Assembly (NCBI GenBank): GCA_900539345.1
Contig: UQBS01000030.1
Coordinates: forward strand, 1-33,874
DNA length: 33,874 bases
Reading direction: 5' to 3'
From: an uncultured Coriobacteriaceae bacterium
Lineage (GTDB): Bacteria; Actinomycetota; Coriobacteriia; Coriobacteriales; UMGS124
How positions within the stretch are numbered: the first letter of the stretch is position 1; every line of letters starts with the position of its first letter. The notes beneath the pieces are model-generated. The model worked only from the letters and a program-made list of their open reading frames with translations, had not been told where the DNA came from and did no database searches. Shown here in pieces: positions 1 through 8,032 of this stretch. A program made the translations under genes and the position numbers.

Positions 1-46
1 AAATTCACCCGGCCCGATTTCAGCATGCCTATTGACAATGGCTCTC

Positions 47-1150
47 TCATATTAGGAAGATGGCTGTAACTGGCTTGCAAACCTCGACATCAAAGGTCAC
101 ACTCGCGTCTCCGCAGATAGCTTTAACAATTGCCGTGCCTTCCGCGATGCCTTTGATATAACCCTTGTCATCCACAGTAACGACCGAGGTATCCGACGAC
201 TTCCATGAAACAGGCTGGTTGAAGCTGCTCGGATTGCCGCAAACAACAAGTTGCTCGCCGCTGCCGGGAACAAGCTTCGCAGACCCAATGCCATTGCTGC
301 CCGACATGCAGACAAGCTCGGAGGGAAACTGGGGCTCAACAGCGTAGAACATGATTCCATGCTCTTCTGCATACTGCTGTGCAAAGCTCCCCTCAACCCC
401 ATAGATCGTAAGAATAGACCAGTCACAGCCCTCAAAAGCATCATTGGCAATCCAAGTGACCGTACTAGGAAGCACAACGGCCGACAAGCGAACATCGTTC
501 GCAAAAGTTCGGGAGTCAACATACTCGAGACCGTAAGCCACGTTGACTGTCGTCAGGTTTCTACAGTCCTCAAACGCGCTGATATAAATCTGCTTCACTG
601 TGCCTGGGATATCTACCGTTTGAATATTCGAGGATAAAAAGGCCTCAAAAGTGATGGACCCGACAGGCTTGCCGTCGACCAACCCAGGTATCACCACATC
701 TATCATGCCTTCCGACGCAGCGCAAAGCGTAAGTTGATTGGGAATGGCCGATAACCAGCCAGACTCATAGAGGAACGTATCAGTGCCACCCACGTGCACA
801 GTGTCGCTAACCCCCATGACAGGCTTTCCACCAAGGGAACTGGGAGCAACGACATTAGTCAGAGGCCCCGTGTAACCCGTGATAGAGCACAAACCATTAT
901 CGTCGTTGTACTCAAAGTCAGCCTCATCAGGCTGAGATGCAGCCTCGTTTTGCTGTGCCTGATTGCCAATCGCGTCTATAAGGGAAAGTGCAGCAGAGTT
1001 GTCATCTTCAATCGAGGGTTCATCAGCCATAGCAAAGGATGCAAGCGCACAACTTGAAAGCGCGACAAGACCCGCCACAATCGCAAAAGAAGCGACTTTG
1101 TCCCAGCTGTACCTTGATTGCTTAGCTGATTCACACAAAGTGATATACAC
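47..1150 (-). CDS. BspA-like leucine-rich-repeat protein with Ig-like domain, secreted
   Basis: A predicted surface or secreted protein of about 367 residues. The N-terminus has a hydrophobic stretch (IVAGLVALSSCALASFAMA) ending in a likely signal-peptidase site before DEPS. Residues ~75-255 show BspA-type LRR_5 repeats (VDIPGTVKQI..AFEDC, VVLPSTVTWI..AFEGC). Residues ~285-360 resemble a bacterial Ig-like Big_2 domain (WKSSDTSVVTVDDKGYIKGI, then GTAIVKA). The start is uncertain. An ATG at 1210 overlaps the upstream stop as ATGA, another ATG lies at 1162, and a GTG at 1150 follows a strong GGAGGT (1155-1160) by four bases; I chose the GTG because no other candidate has a good ribosome site. 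It is probably co-transcribed with the secreted gene upstream. The C-terminus stops just as another Ig-like repeat seems to begin (KPVTAIFLI), so the gene may be frameshifted. BspA-like proteins often mediate adhesion; that role is only inferred here. Confidence 0.75.
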   Translation of the reverse strand: MYITLCESAKQSRYSWDKVASFAIVAGLVALSSCALASFAMADEPSIEDDNSAALSLIDAIGNQAQQNEAASQPDEADFEYNDDNGLCSITGYTGPLTNVVAPSSLGGKPVMGVSDTVHVGGTDTFLYESGWLSAIPNQLTLCAASEGMIDVVIPGLVDGKPVGSITFEAFLSSNIQTVDIPGTVKQIYISAFEDCRNLTTVNVAYGLEYVDSRTFANDVRLSAVVLPSTVTWIANDAFEGCDWSILTIYGVEGSFAQQYAEEHGIMFYAVEPQFPSELVCMSGSNGIGSAKLVPGSGEQLVVCGNPSSFNQPVSWKSSDTSVVTVDDKGYIKGIAEGTAIVKAICGDASVTFDVEVCKPVTAIFLI

Positions 1151-1206
1151 AGTGACCTCCATGGCACAACGAGTGATGCAGCATGTCAATCTAGATATCT
1201 CGCAGC

Positions 1207-3021
1207 TCATGCACTCTCAACGGCCACTTCATCAAGCAACTGAGAGGCATCTGTGGCGGCAGCATCACTTGTTGTGCCCGCCTCTACAGGCGTCTCTTCA
1301 GCAGGATCGGGTTTGTGAAAGTCGATGTAGTAGACGTCCGACACCTCGTGATTGCCCCAGAGCTGTAAAGCAACCGAGCTTTTGATTTCCACTTTGAGAA
1401 CGCCTGGGGTTGAAGTGGTGGAGAATACAACCACTATGTCAGCATCCGTCTGCGCGGCGTCATACACCGAATAAACGGTCATGTTGTTCATATATTCAGA
1501 TAAGGGAATCAGAACATCCGTACATGTGCAAATGACATCGCCCGAGTATGTACCGTAGGACGCTTCATATGGCGATACATAATCGGTCGCATTATCAAGC
1601 AGGTTATGGTCATGCACCACAAAACTCAAGTCAGCCCTCACGGTTTGAGATGCATCGTCAACCGATTTGATATCAATTACGAATGGATTCGCCTTGCCAT
1701 AGAAACACGCCTGACCGCTTTCGTGTTTCTCTTCGGTCCACTCCCCTGTCCAGGTCCCGATGAGATTTTGGAACGTGACCTTGCCCGCATCCTTACTCAG
1801 AGTGCAGCCGGTGATTACCCAACCGCCTTCCTCTGCCCAAGCGAAATTGACGGTAATATCGGCCTCGCATTGTCCGATGGAGACATCCGAAACAAGGTGC
1901 AACGTTGCCGAACCGCCCTCCCGTGCCGTCAGGTTGCTCGTGACCGTGCACTCTTTGCATTGGACGTACAAATCGTGCATGGAGACGGTATTCCCATCCT
2001 TGTCCTGCACAGGGCAGTTCTCGTCGATGTAATCGAGGATGAGTGTCGCGTTGCTTGCGATCTGAGTGTCGTCAATTCCAGAAATCGCTTCGGCTGTCAT
2101 GCCCTTTTGGCTGGTCGACACCGAGACCCATTGCCCAGACTCAAAACGGAACGTGTATTCCCTGCTCTCAGTCACACGTGCGAAACCATTTTCATAGACG
2201 ATTTCGAAACTGACGCTCTTGAGCGGGATATCACCAGCTTTCGAGTCGACTTCGGAAAGAATGTTCACCGACGTAATGGAATACCCTTCAGGGGAGACAA
2301 AGGGCATGTCAGAAAGAGGACCAGGGATGTGCACGGGGCCGGAGTCGAAATCGCCGAGAATCAGGTTGTCGTCAAACGGCGGGATGGCGTCGTCTTCCGC
2401 TTGTTGGGCATCGCTCAAGCTTCCCAACGCACCCAAAATAAGAGATTTATCAGTTTGAGCAGGCTTGATGGACTTGAACAGCACATCTACGTACGGAAGC
2501 GACTCGTTGAAGCCTTCTACCGGAATGATGACCTCGAGCAGTTCCGTTTCATCCGAACCCTTTGCAAGGGGAACCGGCGCATAGGCATAGACGTCGTCCT
2601 TCTCGTCATTCAAATAAAACGAGACGGTGAATGCAGTGTCCCCATTCTCATAGTCGAGCGTGCTCAGGGGACTACCGTCACAAAGCGCAGCATACGGATC
2701 CTTTTGCTGCGGTGTGACAGTCGCTGGGGTGGCCGTTTCATCTTGCGGCACGACGCAGGCAGCAATGGCTGCATCATTGGGTAGCGTAAACGTAATCGAC
2801 GAATCGTTGGCGGCTACCTTCTGCATGTCATTGGAACGCTCGATGAGCAAGTTGCCGAGCTGAATATCTTGACCTTCGGTGCCGTCTGTTGCAGTTGAAG
2901 GGTCGACAGATTGCTCAGAAGAATCGGCATATGCAAGACTATTGCTCAAGCAGAGCCCCATAGTGGAAGCGAGAGCCAATCCAGCAATAGAGACTTTTAT
3001 GACGCGAAGCGACATAGACAT
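1207..3021 (-). CDS. Uncharacterised secreted protein, 604 residues
   Basis: I do not recognise this family. The N-terminus is a clear signal peptide: MSMSLRVIK, a hydrophobic core, then SLAYA before DSSEQ. No further membrane segment is visible, so the mature protein is probably exported. The rest is rich in Asp, Ser and Thr. It has a region of paired or spaced cysteines in the second half (ENCPVQ, QCKECT, GQCEAD, GCTLSK, QACFYG, ICTCTD) that could form disulfides or bind metal. A segment near residues 415-480 starts IGTWTGEWTEE and contains a VVHDHN motif; it reads like a beta-rich lipocalin-like fold, which is a guess. The C-terminus is acidic and Ala/Thr-rich. The ATG at 3021 is preceded by GGGGTG at suitable spacing. 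The stop overlaps the first possible start of the BspA-like gene, suggesting an operon. Codon use is less GC-rich than in the core genes. Confidence 0.75.
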   Translation of the reverse strand: MSMSLRVIKVSIAGLALASTMGLCLSNSLAYADSSEQSVDPSTATDGTEGQDIQLGNLLIERSNDMQKVAANDSSITFTLPNDAAIAACVVPQDETATPATVTPQQKDPYAALCDGSPLSTLDYENGDTAFTVSFYLNDEKDDVYAYAPVPLAKGSDETELLEVIIPVEGFNESLPYVDVLFKSIKPAQTDKSLILGALGSLSDAQQAEDDAIPPFDDNLILGDFDSGPVHIPGPLSDMPFVSPEGYSITSVNILSEVDSKAGDIPLKSVSFEIVYENGFARVTESREYTFRFESGQWVSVSTSQKGMTAEAISGIDDTQIASNATLILDYIDENCPVQDKDGNTVSMHDLYVQCKECTVTSNLTAREGGSATLHLVSDVSIGQCEADITVNFAWAEEGGWVITGCTLSKDAGKVTFQNLIGTWTGEWTEEKHESGQACFYGKANPFVIDIKSVDDASQTVRADLSFVVHDHNLLDNATDYVSPYEASYGTYSGDVICTCTDVLIPLSEYMNNMTVYSVYDAAQTDADIVVVFSTTSTPGVLKVEIKSSVALQLWGNHEVSDVYYIDFHKPDPAEETPVEAGTTSDAAATDASQLLDEVAVESA

Positions 3022-3068
3022 AGTTTCACCCCGTCAGCTAGACTTCTCCATAGACACGCCATAATCAA

Positions 3069-3095
3069 AGTATAGAGACGAGCATGAAACGTCAG
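3069..3095 (-). promoter_or_regulatory. Candidate promoter of the secreted-protein operon
   Basis: On the minus strand, CTGACG (3090-3095) and TATACT (3069-3074) are separated by 15 bases. The -10 is good, but the -35 is partial and the spacing short. It lies about 50 bases upstream of the 604-residue secreted protein. Confidence 0.35.
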
Positions 3096-3131
3096 GTAAC
3101 CCTTCGGTGCAATGAAGCAACGCGTGGGAAC

Positions 3132-3154
3132 ATCAAGAGGTTAGAAATCTTGAT
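3132..3154. repeat. Inverted repeat between response regulator and secreted-protein gene
   Basis: ATCAAGA (3132-3138) and TCTTGAT (3148-3154) form a 7-bp dyad with a 9-base spacer. It has no T-tract, so it is not a standard terminator. It lies upstream of the candidate promoter at 3069-3095 and could be an operator, possibly for the adjacent regulator. This is inference from position only. Confidence 0.35.
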
Positions 3155-3243
3155 ATGTCTTCAAGCCCAATCCGCGACGTAGCAGGGCATTAGCGAACCG
3201 AGCAAGGCCGCTGGCCGTTCCATACGAACGACTCCAGGGCAGC

Positions 3244-3957
3244 TTAAAGCTGCTGATGCCAGAAATTATCAAACGCCTCTTGGACTTTTGCCCGACGAGA
3301 ACGCGCGACGGGGATTGTAAAGTTGGAAGACAATTGCACCGAATCGCTGTGAAGTGAAACGATGTGTGCCATATTTACGATATAGCTTTTATGGCATTGC
3401 ACAAAGCTAGCAGGCAGCATATCGAGCATGTCGGCCAGGCGCATATAGGCACGCGGGGAATCTCCGTTTAGGAGGTGGATCTCCACCACACGCTTCCAAC
3501 TCTCGATATAAAGGATGTCCGAGGGTTGCACAACCAGTTCGCCCTCAATGCTGTGGATAAGCAACACCTCTTTGGCCTGTTTCGCAAGAACTGCAAGAGC
3601 GCGATCCATCACATGGAAGAGTTCATCATCGCGGATGGGCTTCATGAGAAAGAAAGAATCAGAAGCCTGCCGCACGCGTGCATACATACCATTGAACCCC
3701 GTGATGAACACAACCTGAGTCCCAGCGTCACGTACATGGAGGCTCTCAACGAGGTCAACGCCATCGCAACCGTCCTGATCGAGACATATGTCGGTGAATA
3801 AGATGTCGATGCGAGATTGCTTAATCTCGGCCTCGAGTCCTTTTGCGCTGGTACATGTTACGACCTCGAACTCATCGGCCTGAGGATGAGAAAGGATGCA
3901 GTTTCGCAAATCTTCCGCCTGACACGGCTCGTCATCAAGTATCACTAGGCGGTACAA
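3244..3957 (-). CDS. LytTR-family response regulator
   Basis: A two-domain transcriptional regulator of the AgrA/LytR type. The receiver domain covers residues ~1-120, with acidic residues at the start (LDDEP), a likely phospho-acceptor Asp in ILFTDICLD (residue 56), a Thr in VVFITG and a Lys in FLMKP. The LytTR DNA-binding domain follows from ~130 to 237 (DILYIESWKRVVEIH, SFVQCHKSYIVNM). No strong helix-turn-helix is expected, because LytTR is a beta-fold domain. The longer ATG start at 3981 has no ribosome site. The TTG at 3957 follows AAGGGGTG by six bases and starts right at the receiver fold (LYRLVILDDE), so I prefer it. No sensor kinase is encoded beside it. It lies upstream of two secreted-protein genes on the same strand, which are plausible but unproven targets. 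Confidence 0.88.
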   Translation of the reverse strand: MYRLVILDDEPCQAEDLRNCILSHPQADEFEVVTCTSAKGLEAEIKQSRIDILFTDICLDQDGCDGVDLVESLHVRDAGTQVVFITGFNGMYARVRQASDSFFLMKPIRDDELFHVMDRALAVLAKQAKEVLLIHSIEGELVVQPSDILYIESWKRVVEIHLLNGDSPRAYMRLADMLDMLPASFVQCHKSYIVNMAHIVSLHSDSVQLSSNFTIPVARSRRAKVQEAFDNFWHQQL

Positions 3958-3985
3958 AACCGACACCCCTTTGATTGCCATTCAA

Positions 3986-4014
3986 TAAATAGGTCTACCA
4001 CAAATACAGGGCAA
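3986..4014 (-). promoter_or_regulatory. Candidate promoter of the LytTR regulator
   Basis: Minus-strand TTGCCC (4009-4014), a 17-base spacer and TATTTA (3986-3991) lie just upstream of the TTG start at 3957. An alternative TTGCCA further upstream overlaps a short dyad, GTTTG-G-CAAAC (4049-4059), which may be an operator. Both matches are imperfect. Confidence 0.25.
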
Positions 4015-4083
4015 CTGTGTAAGGGATATCTTTATCGAAATGAGTTATGTTTGGCAAACGGTATGTTCCAACGCGCCGTTTTA

Positions 4084-4101
4084 AGGTTCCAACGAGAACC
4101 T
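4084..4101 (-). terminator. Weak hairpin downstream of mtaB
   Basis: AGGTTC and GAACCT form a 6-bp stem with a 6-base loop, followed on the minus strand by TTAAAA rather than a real T-tract. It sits after the mtaB stop and before the LytTR promoter region, so it may be a weak terminator. Confidence 0.3.
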
Positions 4102-4147
4102 GTCAATCTCTAGCGAGCAGAAATCACCACGGCACCAGCATAAATGA

Positions 4148-5602
4148 CTAACCCAAGTCTGATTGAGAATGAAGGCTTCCACTAAGAACCCCATTGTCCC
4201 CGACGCGCGCAATGAGGACCTGAACAAGGCTTGGTCCCTCGAGCCCGTGCTCCCCCGCTGGAATGACAACTTCATGATGGCTTGCGGTGGTACCGCAGGC
4301 GTTGCCGGTCTCGTCGATCTGCTCGATGAGGACGGGTTCAACGGTGCCAATGCGGTGAGCAGCGTCGGCACGGCGCAGACGGTCGGCCAGGACGCGCAGG
4401 CGCTCAGAGCGCTCGCGAATGACCTCGGGAGCAATTTGATCAGGCATGCTAGCAGCCGGTGTGTCGGGGCGGGCTGAGAAGCGGAAGGCGTGGATTTTGG
4501 AGAAGGCGGCTTTCTCGGAAAGCGCGAGGGTCTCCTGGAAGTCCTCCTCGGTCTCGCCGGGGAAGCCCACGATGATGTCGGTGGAAATGGCCGCCGCGGG
4601 CAAGGCCTCGCGGATGAGTGTGACCTTCTCCAGAAACTGTTCGACGTTGTAGCGGCGCCCCATGCGATGAAGCACGCGGGTGGAACCCGCCTGCAAAGGC
4701 AGATGGAAATGCGGTGCCACGCAGTCGGCATTGCGTGCAAACGCATCCACAAGCCCAGAGGTAACCTCAGGCGGCTCGATGCTCGACGCGCGCAGCAGCG
4801 CTCCATGCTCACGAATAAGCGGCACCAGGCGCTCGATGAGACCAGCCAGGTCAAGCGACTCGCCGTGCTCGTCAACCGAAGAGTATCGTCCCAGGTTGAT
4901 GCCCGTGAGGTCAACTTCCAGCGCACCCTCGCTCAAAACCTGGCGCACCTGCTTCTCTATGAGGCTATAGGGAGTAGACAGCGACTTGCCGCGAGCCCGC
5001 CACACAATGCAGTACGTGCACTTATTATCGCAGCCGTCCTGCACTTTAACCCCACGGCGGGCACGAAAAACAGCATGGCTTCCCGAGGCTGAAAATGCAT
5101 CCTCAGTGCTCAAACAGTCCTCGGCGCTACGCGCCTGCGGAACTGCGCCTGAGGAAACATTTTCAACCAGCGCGTCCCGATTTTCATGGTTATACACATA
5201 AAGGGAGCCAGAAAGGGAGGTATCCTCGCCCTCCCCCGCTGCGCCCGCGTTCAACTTGCCCCATTCGCCCAGCGCATCCTCCACCAGCACGAGCTTCGCG
5301 GGAAGCACGCGTACGTTGTCGCCAATCGCTTCGAGCTCGGCTGGGAACAGGTTCGCAACGCATCCTGTCACAGCCACAAGCGGGTGCTTGGGAAGGCTCG
5401 CGGCGCGACGCACGGCTTTGCGCGTCTTGGCCTGGGCCTCACCCGTCACAGCGCAGGTGTTGATGGCAATGATGTCGGCCTCGTCCTCGGCGCATAGAAC
5501 AGCGCCCGACTGGACGAAGGAGCTCTCCATCCAGTCGGACTCCACGCGGTTGACGCGACAGCCAAGGTTGACGACGCAAACGTGCGGGGCAATGCGCTCC
5601 AT
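4148..5602 (-). CDS. mtaB: tRNA threonylcarbamoyladenosine methylthiotransferase MtaB
   Basis: A radical-SAM methylthiotransferase that converts t6A37 to ms2t6A in tRNAs reading ANN codons. The N-terminal UPF0004 domain carries three cluster cysteines: C15 (NLGCRVN), C50 (NTCAVT) and C81 (TGCV). The radical-SAM CxxxCxxC is C191/C195/C198 in DGCDNKCTYC. A TRAM-like tail is expected at the C-terminus. MiaB was considered, but NLGCRVN and the CTYCIVWRARGKS context match the MtaB branch. Residues ~116-175, between the first two domains, form a long Ser/Glu/Ala-rich linker not typical of the family. The ATG overlaps the dnaJ stop as TAATG and has no clear ribosome site of its own, so translational coupling is likely. 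mtaB also follows dnaJ in many Gram-positive bacteria. Confidence 0.93.
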   Translation of the reverse strand: MERIAPHVCVVNLGCRVNRVESDWMESSFVQSGAVLCAEDEADIIAINTCAVTGEAQAKTRKAVRRAASLPKHPLVAVTGCVANLFPAELEAIGDNVRVLPAKLVLVEDALGEWGKLNAGAAGEGEDTSLSGSLYVYNHENRDALVENVSSGAVPQARSAEDCLSTEDAFSASGSHAVFRARRGVKVQDGCDNKCTYCIVWRARGKSLSTPYSLIEKQVRQVLSEGALEVDLTGINLGRYSSVDEHGESLDLAGLIERLVPLIREHGALLRASSIEPPEVTSGLVDAFARNADCVAPHFHLPLQAGSTRVLHRMGRRYNVEQFLEKVTLIREALPAAAISTDIIVGFPGETEEDFQETLALSEKAAFSKIHAFRFSARPDTPAASMPDQIAPEVIRERSERLRVLADRLRRADAAHRIGTVEPVLIEQIDETGNACGTTASHHEVVIPAGEHGLEGPSLVQVLIARVGDNGVLSGSLHSQSDLG

Positions 5603-6723
5603 TAGGACAGAGCGTCCTTGATGCGCTGCCAGGGCGTGCGCTTCTTGTCCACCGACTCGTCCATGGTGTGGGCGAGCTTCTCGAGCAGCTCACGCTGCTC
5701 GTCGGTCAGCGAGGTGGGCACGATGACGTCGATGTGAGCGATGAGGTCGCCGCGGCCGTCGCGACGCATGCGCGGCATGCCCTTGCCGGAAACACGCACG
5801 GTGTCGTCGAACTGGCAGCCGGCGGGCACCACGATTTCGACTTCCTCATCAGGCATGACGCCGTCGACAACGACGGTGGTGCCAAGGGCGGCCTGGGCGA
5901 TGCCGACCTCGACGCGCACGTGCAGGTCGTCACCGGAGCGCTGAAAAGCCTCGTCGTCGGCCACGCGAACCGACACGATGAGATCGCCGGAATGGGCACC
6001 GCGCACGCCCGCCTCACCAAAGCCGGGCACGCGCAGCTGCTGGCCGTCGGCGATGCCGGCGGGAACCTTCACGCTGACGCGCTCGCGGTCGGGCGAGCGG
6101 CCCTGGCCGTCGCACTCCGAGCAGGGTTTGTCGATGGTCTTGCCCAAACCGTTGCAGTCGGGGCACACCGAGCGGCTCTGCATGTTGCCGAAGAACGTGC
6201 GCTGCTGCGTCACGACCTGGCCGGTGCCGTGACAGGTGGCGCAGGTGGTCTCCTTGCCACCTTCAGCACAACCAGTACCGTTGCACGACTTGCACGGCGA
6301 CAGGCGGTTGTAGGAAATCTCCTTGGTGCAGCCGGTGGCCGCCTCCTGCAGGGTGATGAGGATGGAAGCCCCCATGTCACGACCGTCGAGGCGCACGCCG
6401 CGACCCGACGCCGCCGAGCCTCCGAAGAAGGAGCTGAACAGGTCGGACATGTCGAAGCCGCCGCCAAAGATGTCGCTCATGTCGGGACCGCCCTGGCCAT
6501 AGCCGTCGACGGTGCCGTAGCGATCGTAGAACGCGCGCTTATCGGAGTCGGACAGGACCGCGTAGGCCTCGTTGACCTCCTTGAAGCGAACCTCGGCATC
6601 GGGAGCCTTGTTGACGTCGGGGTGCATGGTGCGGGCCTTCTTATGGAAGGCCTTGCGAATCGTCGCGTCGTCTGCGTCTCGGTCAACACCGAGGATCGCG
6701 TAGTAGTCTTTGGTATCAGCCAT
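5602..6723 (-). CDS. dnaJ: Chaperone DnaJ (class A Hsp40)
   Basis: Cytoplasmic co-chaperone that delivers unfolded clients to DnaK and stimulates its ATPase. The J domain (residues ~5-70) has the invariant HPD at 34-36. A short Gly-rich linker follows (GYGQGGPDMSDIFGGG). The zinc region (144-208) has four CxxCxGxG-type repeats: CKSCNGTG, CATCHGTG, CPDCNGLG and CSECDGQG. The C-terminal substrate-binding domains run to residue ~350. Length (373) is normal for the family. The ATG follows GAGG by eight bases. It lies 75 bases downstream of a membrane-tailed DnaJ paralogue and overlaps mtaB by one base. grpE, dnaK and hrcA are not in the window. Confidence 0.96.
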   Translation of the reverse strand: MADTKDYYAILGVDRDADDATIRKAFHKKARTMHPDVNKAPDAEVRFKEVNEAYAVLSDSDKRAFYDRYGTVDGYGQGGPDMSDIFGGGFDMSDLFSSFFGGSAASGRGVRLDGRDMGASILITLQEAATGCTKEISYNRLSPCKSCNGTGCAEGGKETTCATCHGTGQVVTQQRTFFGNMQSRSVCPDCNGLGKTIDKPCSECDGQGRSPDRERVSVKVPAGIADGQQLRVPGFGEAGVRGAHSGDLIVSVRVADDEAFQRSGDDLHVRVEVGIAQAALGTTVVVDGVMPDEEVEIVVPAGCQFDDTVRVSGKGMPRMRRDGRGDLIAHIDVIVPTSLTDEQRELLEKLAHTMDESVDKKRTPWQRIKDALS

Positions 6724-6798
6724 GAAAAAGCCTCTTCAACAATTACGAAATCTGAACGCGTGCCTTATAAACAAACCTGAAAACTATACCGCCGCATC

Positions 6799-7887
6799 TC
6801 ACCACATGCGACCGCATGAGACGAGCGGTACAAATATAACGTAGAGGAAGAGGCCCATGAGGAAGCCCACCAGGAAGCGCTTGCCTGCGCGCTTGGTGAA
6901 GCTGCCGCCCGTGCCCTTGGCAAACAGCGTGGGCGAGACAAAGAACGCCACGAAGAGCAGCGGGAATGCCAAGAGGGACAGCACACGCATGATGAGCTGC
7001 GAGAACAGCGTGCATACAAGCACCGCGCACACCACGCCAAGGCCGGTGAAGAGCGCCTCTTGCTGCTGGGTGAGATGCTCAGAAGGCACCACAAATGACG
7101 CCTTGAGGTCACCGGAGGCACCGCCGCACCGACCGGCATCGCCGGCACCCGGCACGCGCACCTCGTCGCCGTCATGAGAGCCGGCAGGAACCTTGACCTC
7201 CACGGTGGAGCGGCCCTGTCGCGTGCCCGTACCATGGCATGAGTGACAGGCGTTCTTGATGATCTTGCCCGAACCCTGGCACACCGGGCACTGCATCGCG
7301 GTGGTAAAGAGACCCATCATGTCGACCTCGGCCTGGCCCGAGCCATGGCAGGTGGGGCAGGTGATGGGCTCAGATCCAGCCTCGTAGCCCTTGCCGCGGC
7401 ACTCCGGGCAGCTTTCGAGATGCGAGTAAGCCACACGCTTGGTGCAGCCCTTGCGGGCCTCGTCGCGGGTGAGTTCGAGCTGGATGGAACGCGTGGCACC
7501 TTGCTTGCGCGCATAGGGGGTACCCTGCGGTGCGCGGCCTGCAGAGCCGTAGCCCGCGCCATAGGGGCCGCCCCACGACGTCCAACCACCGAAGGGGCTG
7601 TAGCCGCCCGACCAGGAACCCGCACCGGCAGGGCCCGACGTATACGGGTTCTGCGTGGTGAAGCCGCCGGCCTTCACGGCGTCGTAGCGGGCCTTCTTGT
7701 CGGGATCCGACAGGGTGTCGTAAGCCTCGGAAACCTCTTTGAAGCGCTCCTCGGCACCAGGCTCCTTGCACACGTCGGGGTGCATCGTGCGGGCCTTGGC
7801 GCGAAACGCCTTTTTGATGTCCTCGGGCGTAGCATCCTTCGAAACGCCGAGTATGTCGTAGTAGTCCTTGTTGGAGGGGGTTGCCAA
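6799..7887 (-). CDS. DnaJ-like protein with membrane-spanning C-terminus
   Basis: The first two thirds are a class A DnaJ. The J domain has HPD at 36-38, a Gly/Tyr/Trp-rich linker covers ~74-125, and a full zinc region (160-222) has CPECRGKG, CPTCHGSG, CPVCQGSG and CHSCHGTG. A short piece of the substrate-binding domain follows (VEVKVPAGSHDGDEVRVPG). After ~residue 270 the normal second beta-domain and dimerisation region are missing. They are replaced by about three hydrophobic helices (~279-299, ~303-323, ~338-357) and a short MW end. This would hold the J domain on the cytoplasmic face of the membrane. The TTG start follows GAGGAG by ten bases and is the only start that fits the J domain. 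A GTAGAAT promoter element lies about 47 bases upstream. Zinc finger and HPD are intact, so it probably still works with DnaK; client and role are unknown. Confidence 0.88.
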   Translation of the reverse strand: MATPSNKDYYDILGVSKDATPEDIKKAFRAKARTMHPDVCKEPGAEERFKEVSEAYDTLSDPDKKARYDAVKAGGFTTQNPYTSGPAGAGSWSGGYSPFGGWTSWGGPYGAGYGSAGRAPQGTPYARKQGATRSIQLELTRDEARKGCTKRVAYSHLESCPECRGKGYEAGSEPITCPTCHGSGQAEVDMMGLFTTAMQCPVCQGSGKIIKNACHSCHGTGTRQGRSTVEVKVPAGSHDGDEVRVPGAGDAGRCGGASGDLKASFVVPSEHLTQQQEALFTGLGVVCAVLVCTLFSQLIMRVLSLLAFPLLFVAFFVSPTLFAKGTGGSFTKRAGKRFLVGFLMGLFLYVIFVPLVSCGRMW

Positions 7888-7934
7888 AACGACCTAACTC
7901 CTCAAGTAGCAGGTAAAGAAAAAACGTACGCTTT

Positions 7935-7940
7935 ATTCTA
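7935..7940 (-). promoter_or_regulatory. Candidate -10 element of the DnaJ-like gene
   Basis: TAGAAT on the minus strand, preceded by G, lies 47 bases before the TTG start. No good -35 is visible at 16-18 bases. The same GTAGAAT heptamer precedes aroK, dgt and ligA. No CIRCE repeat is seen here. A HAIR element is not supported either; only a single CTTGAG half-site occurs. Confidence 0.4.
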
Positions 7941-8032
7941 CCCAGGCCAGGCGGCATACATATAAAGCCCAGATACTGGCAGAGAGGCTGAAAAGAGTCC
8001 CAAGGCGAGCTTGACATGCACAAATGACCTCG

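Noticed and set aside
7888..8032. CIRCE or HAIR site before the DnaJ-like gene
   Set aside because: Only a single CTTGAG half-site is present; no paired repeat fits either consensus.
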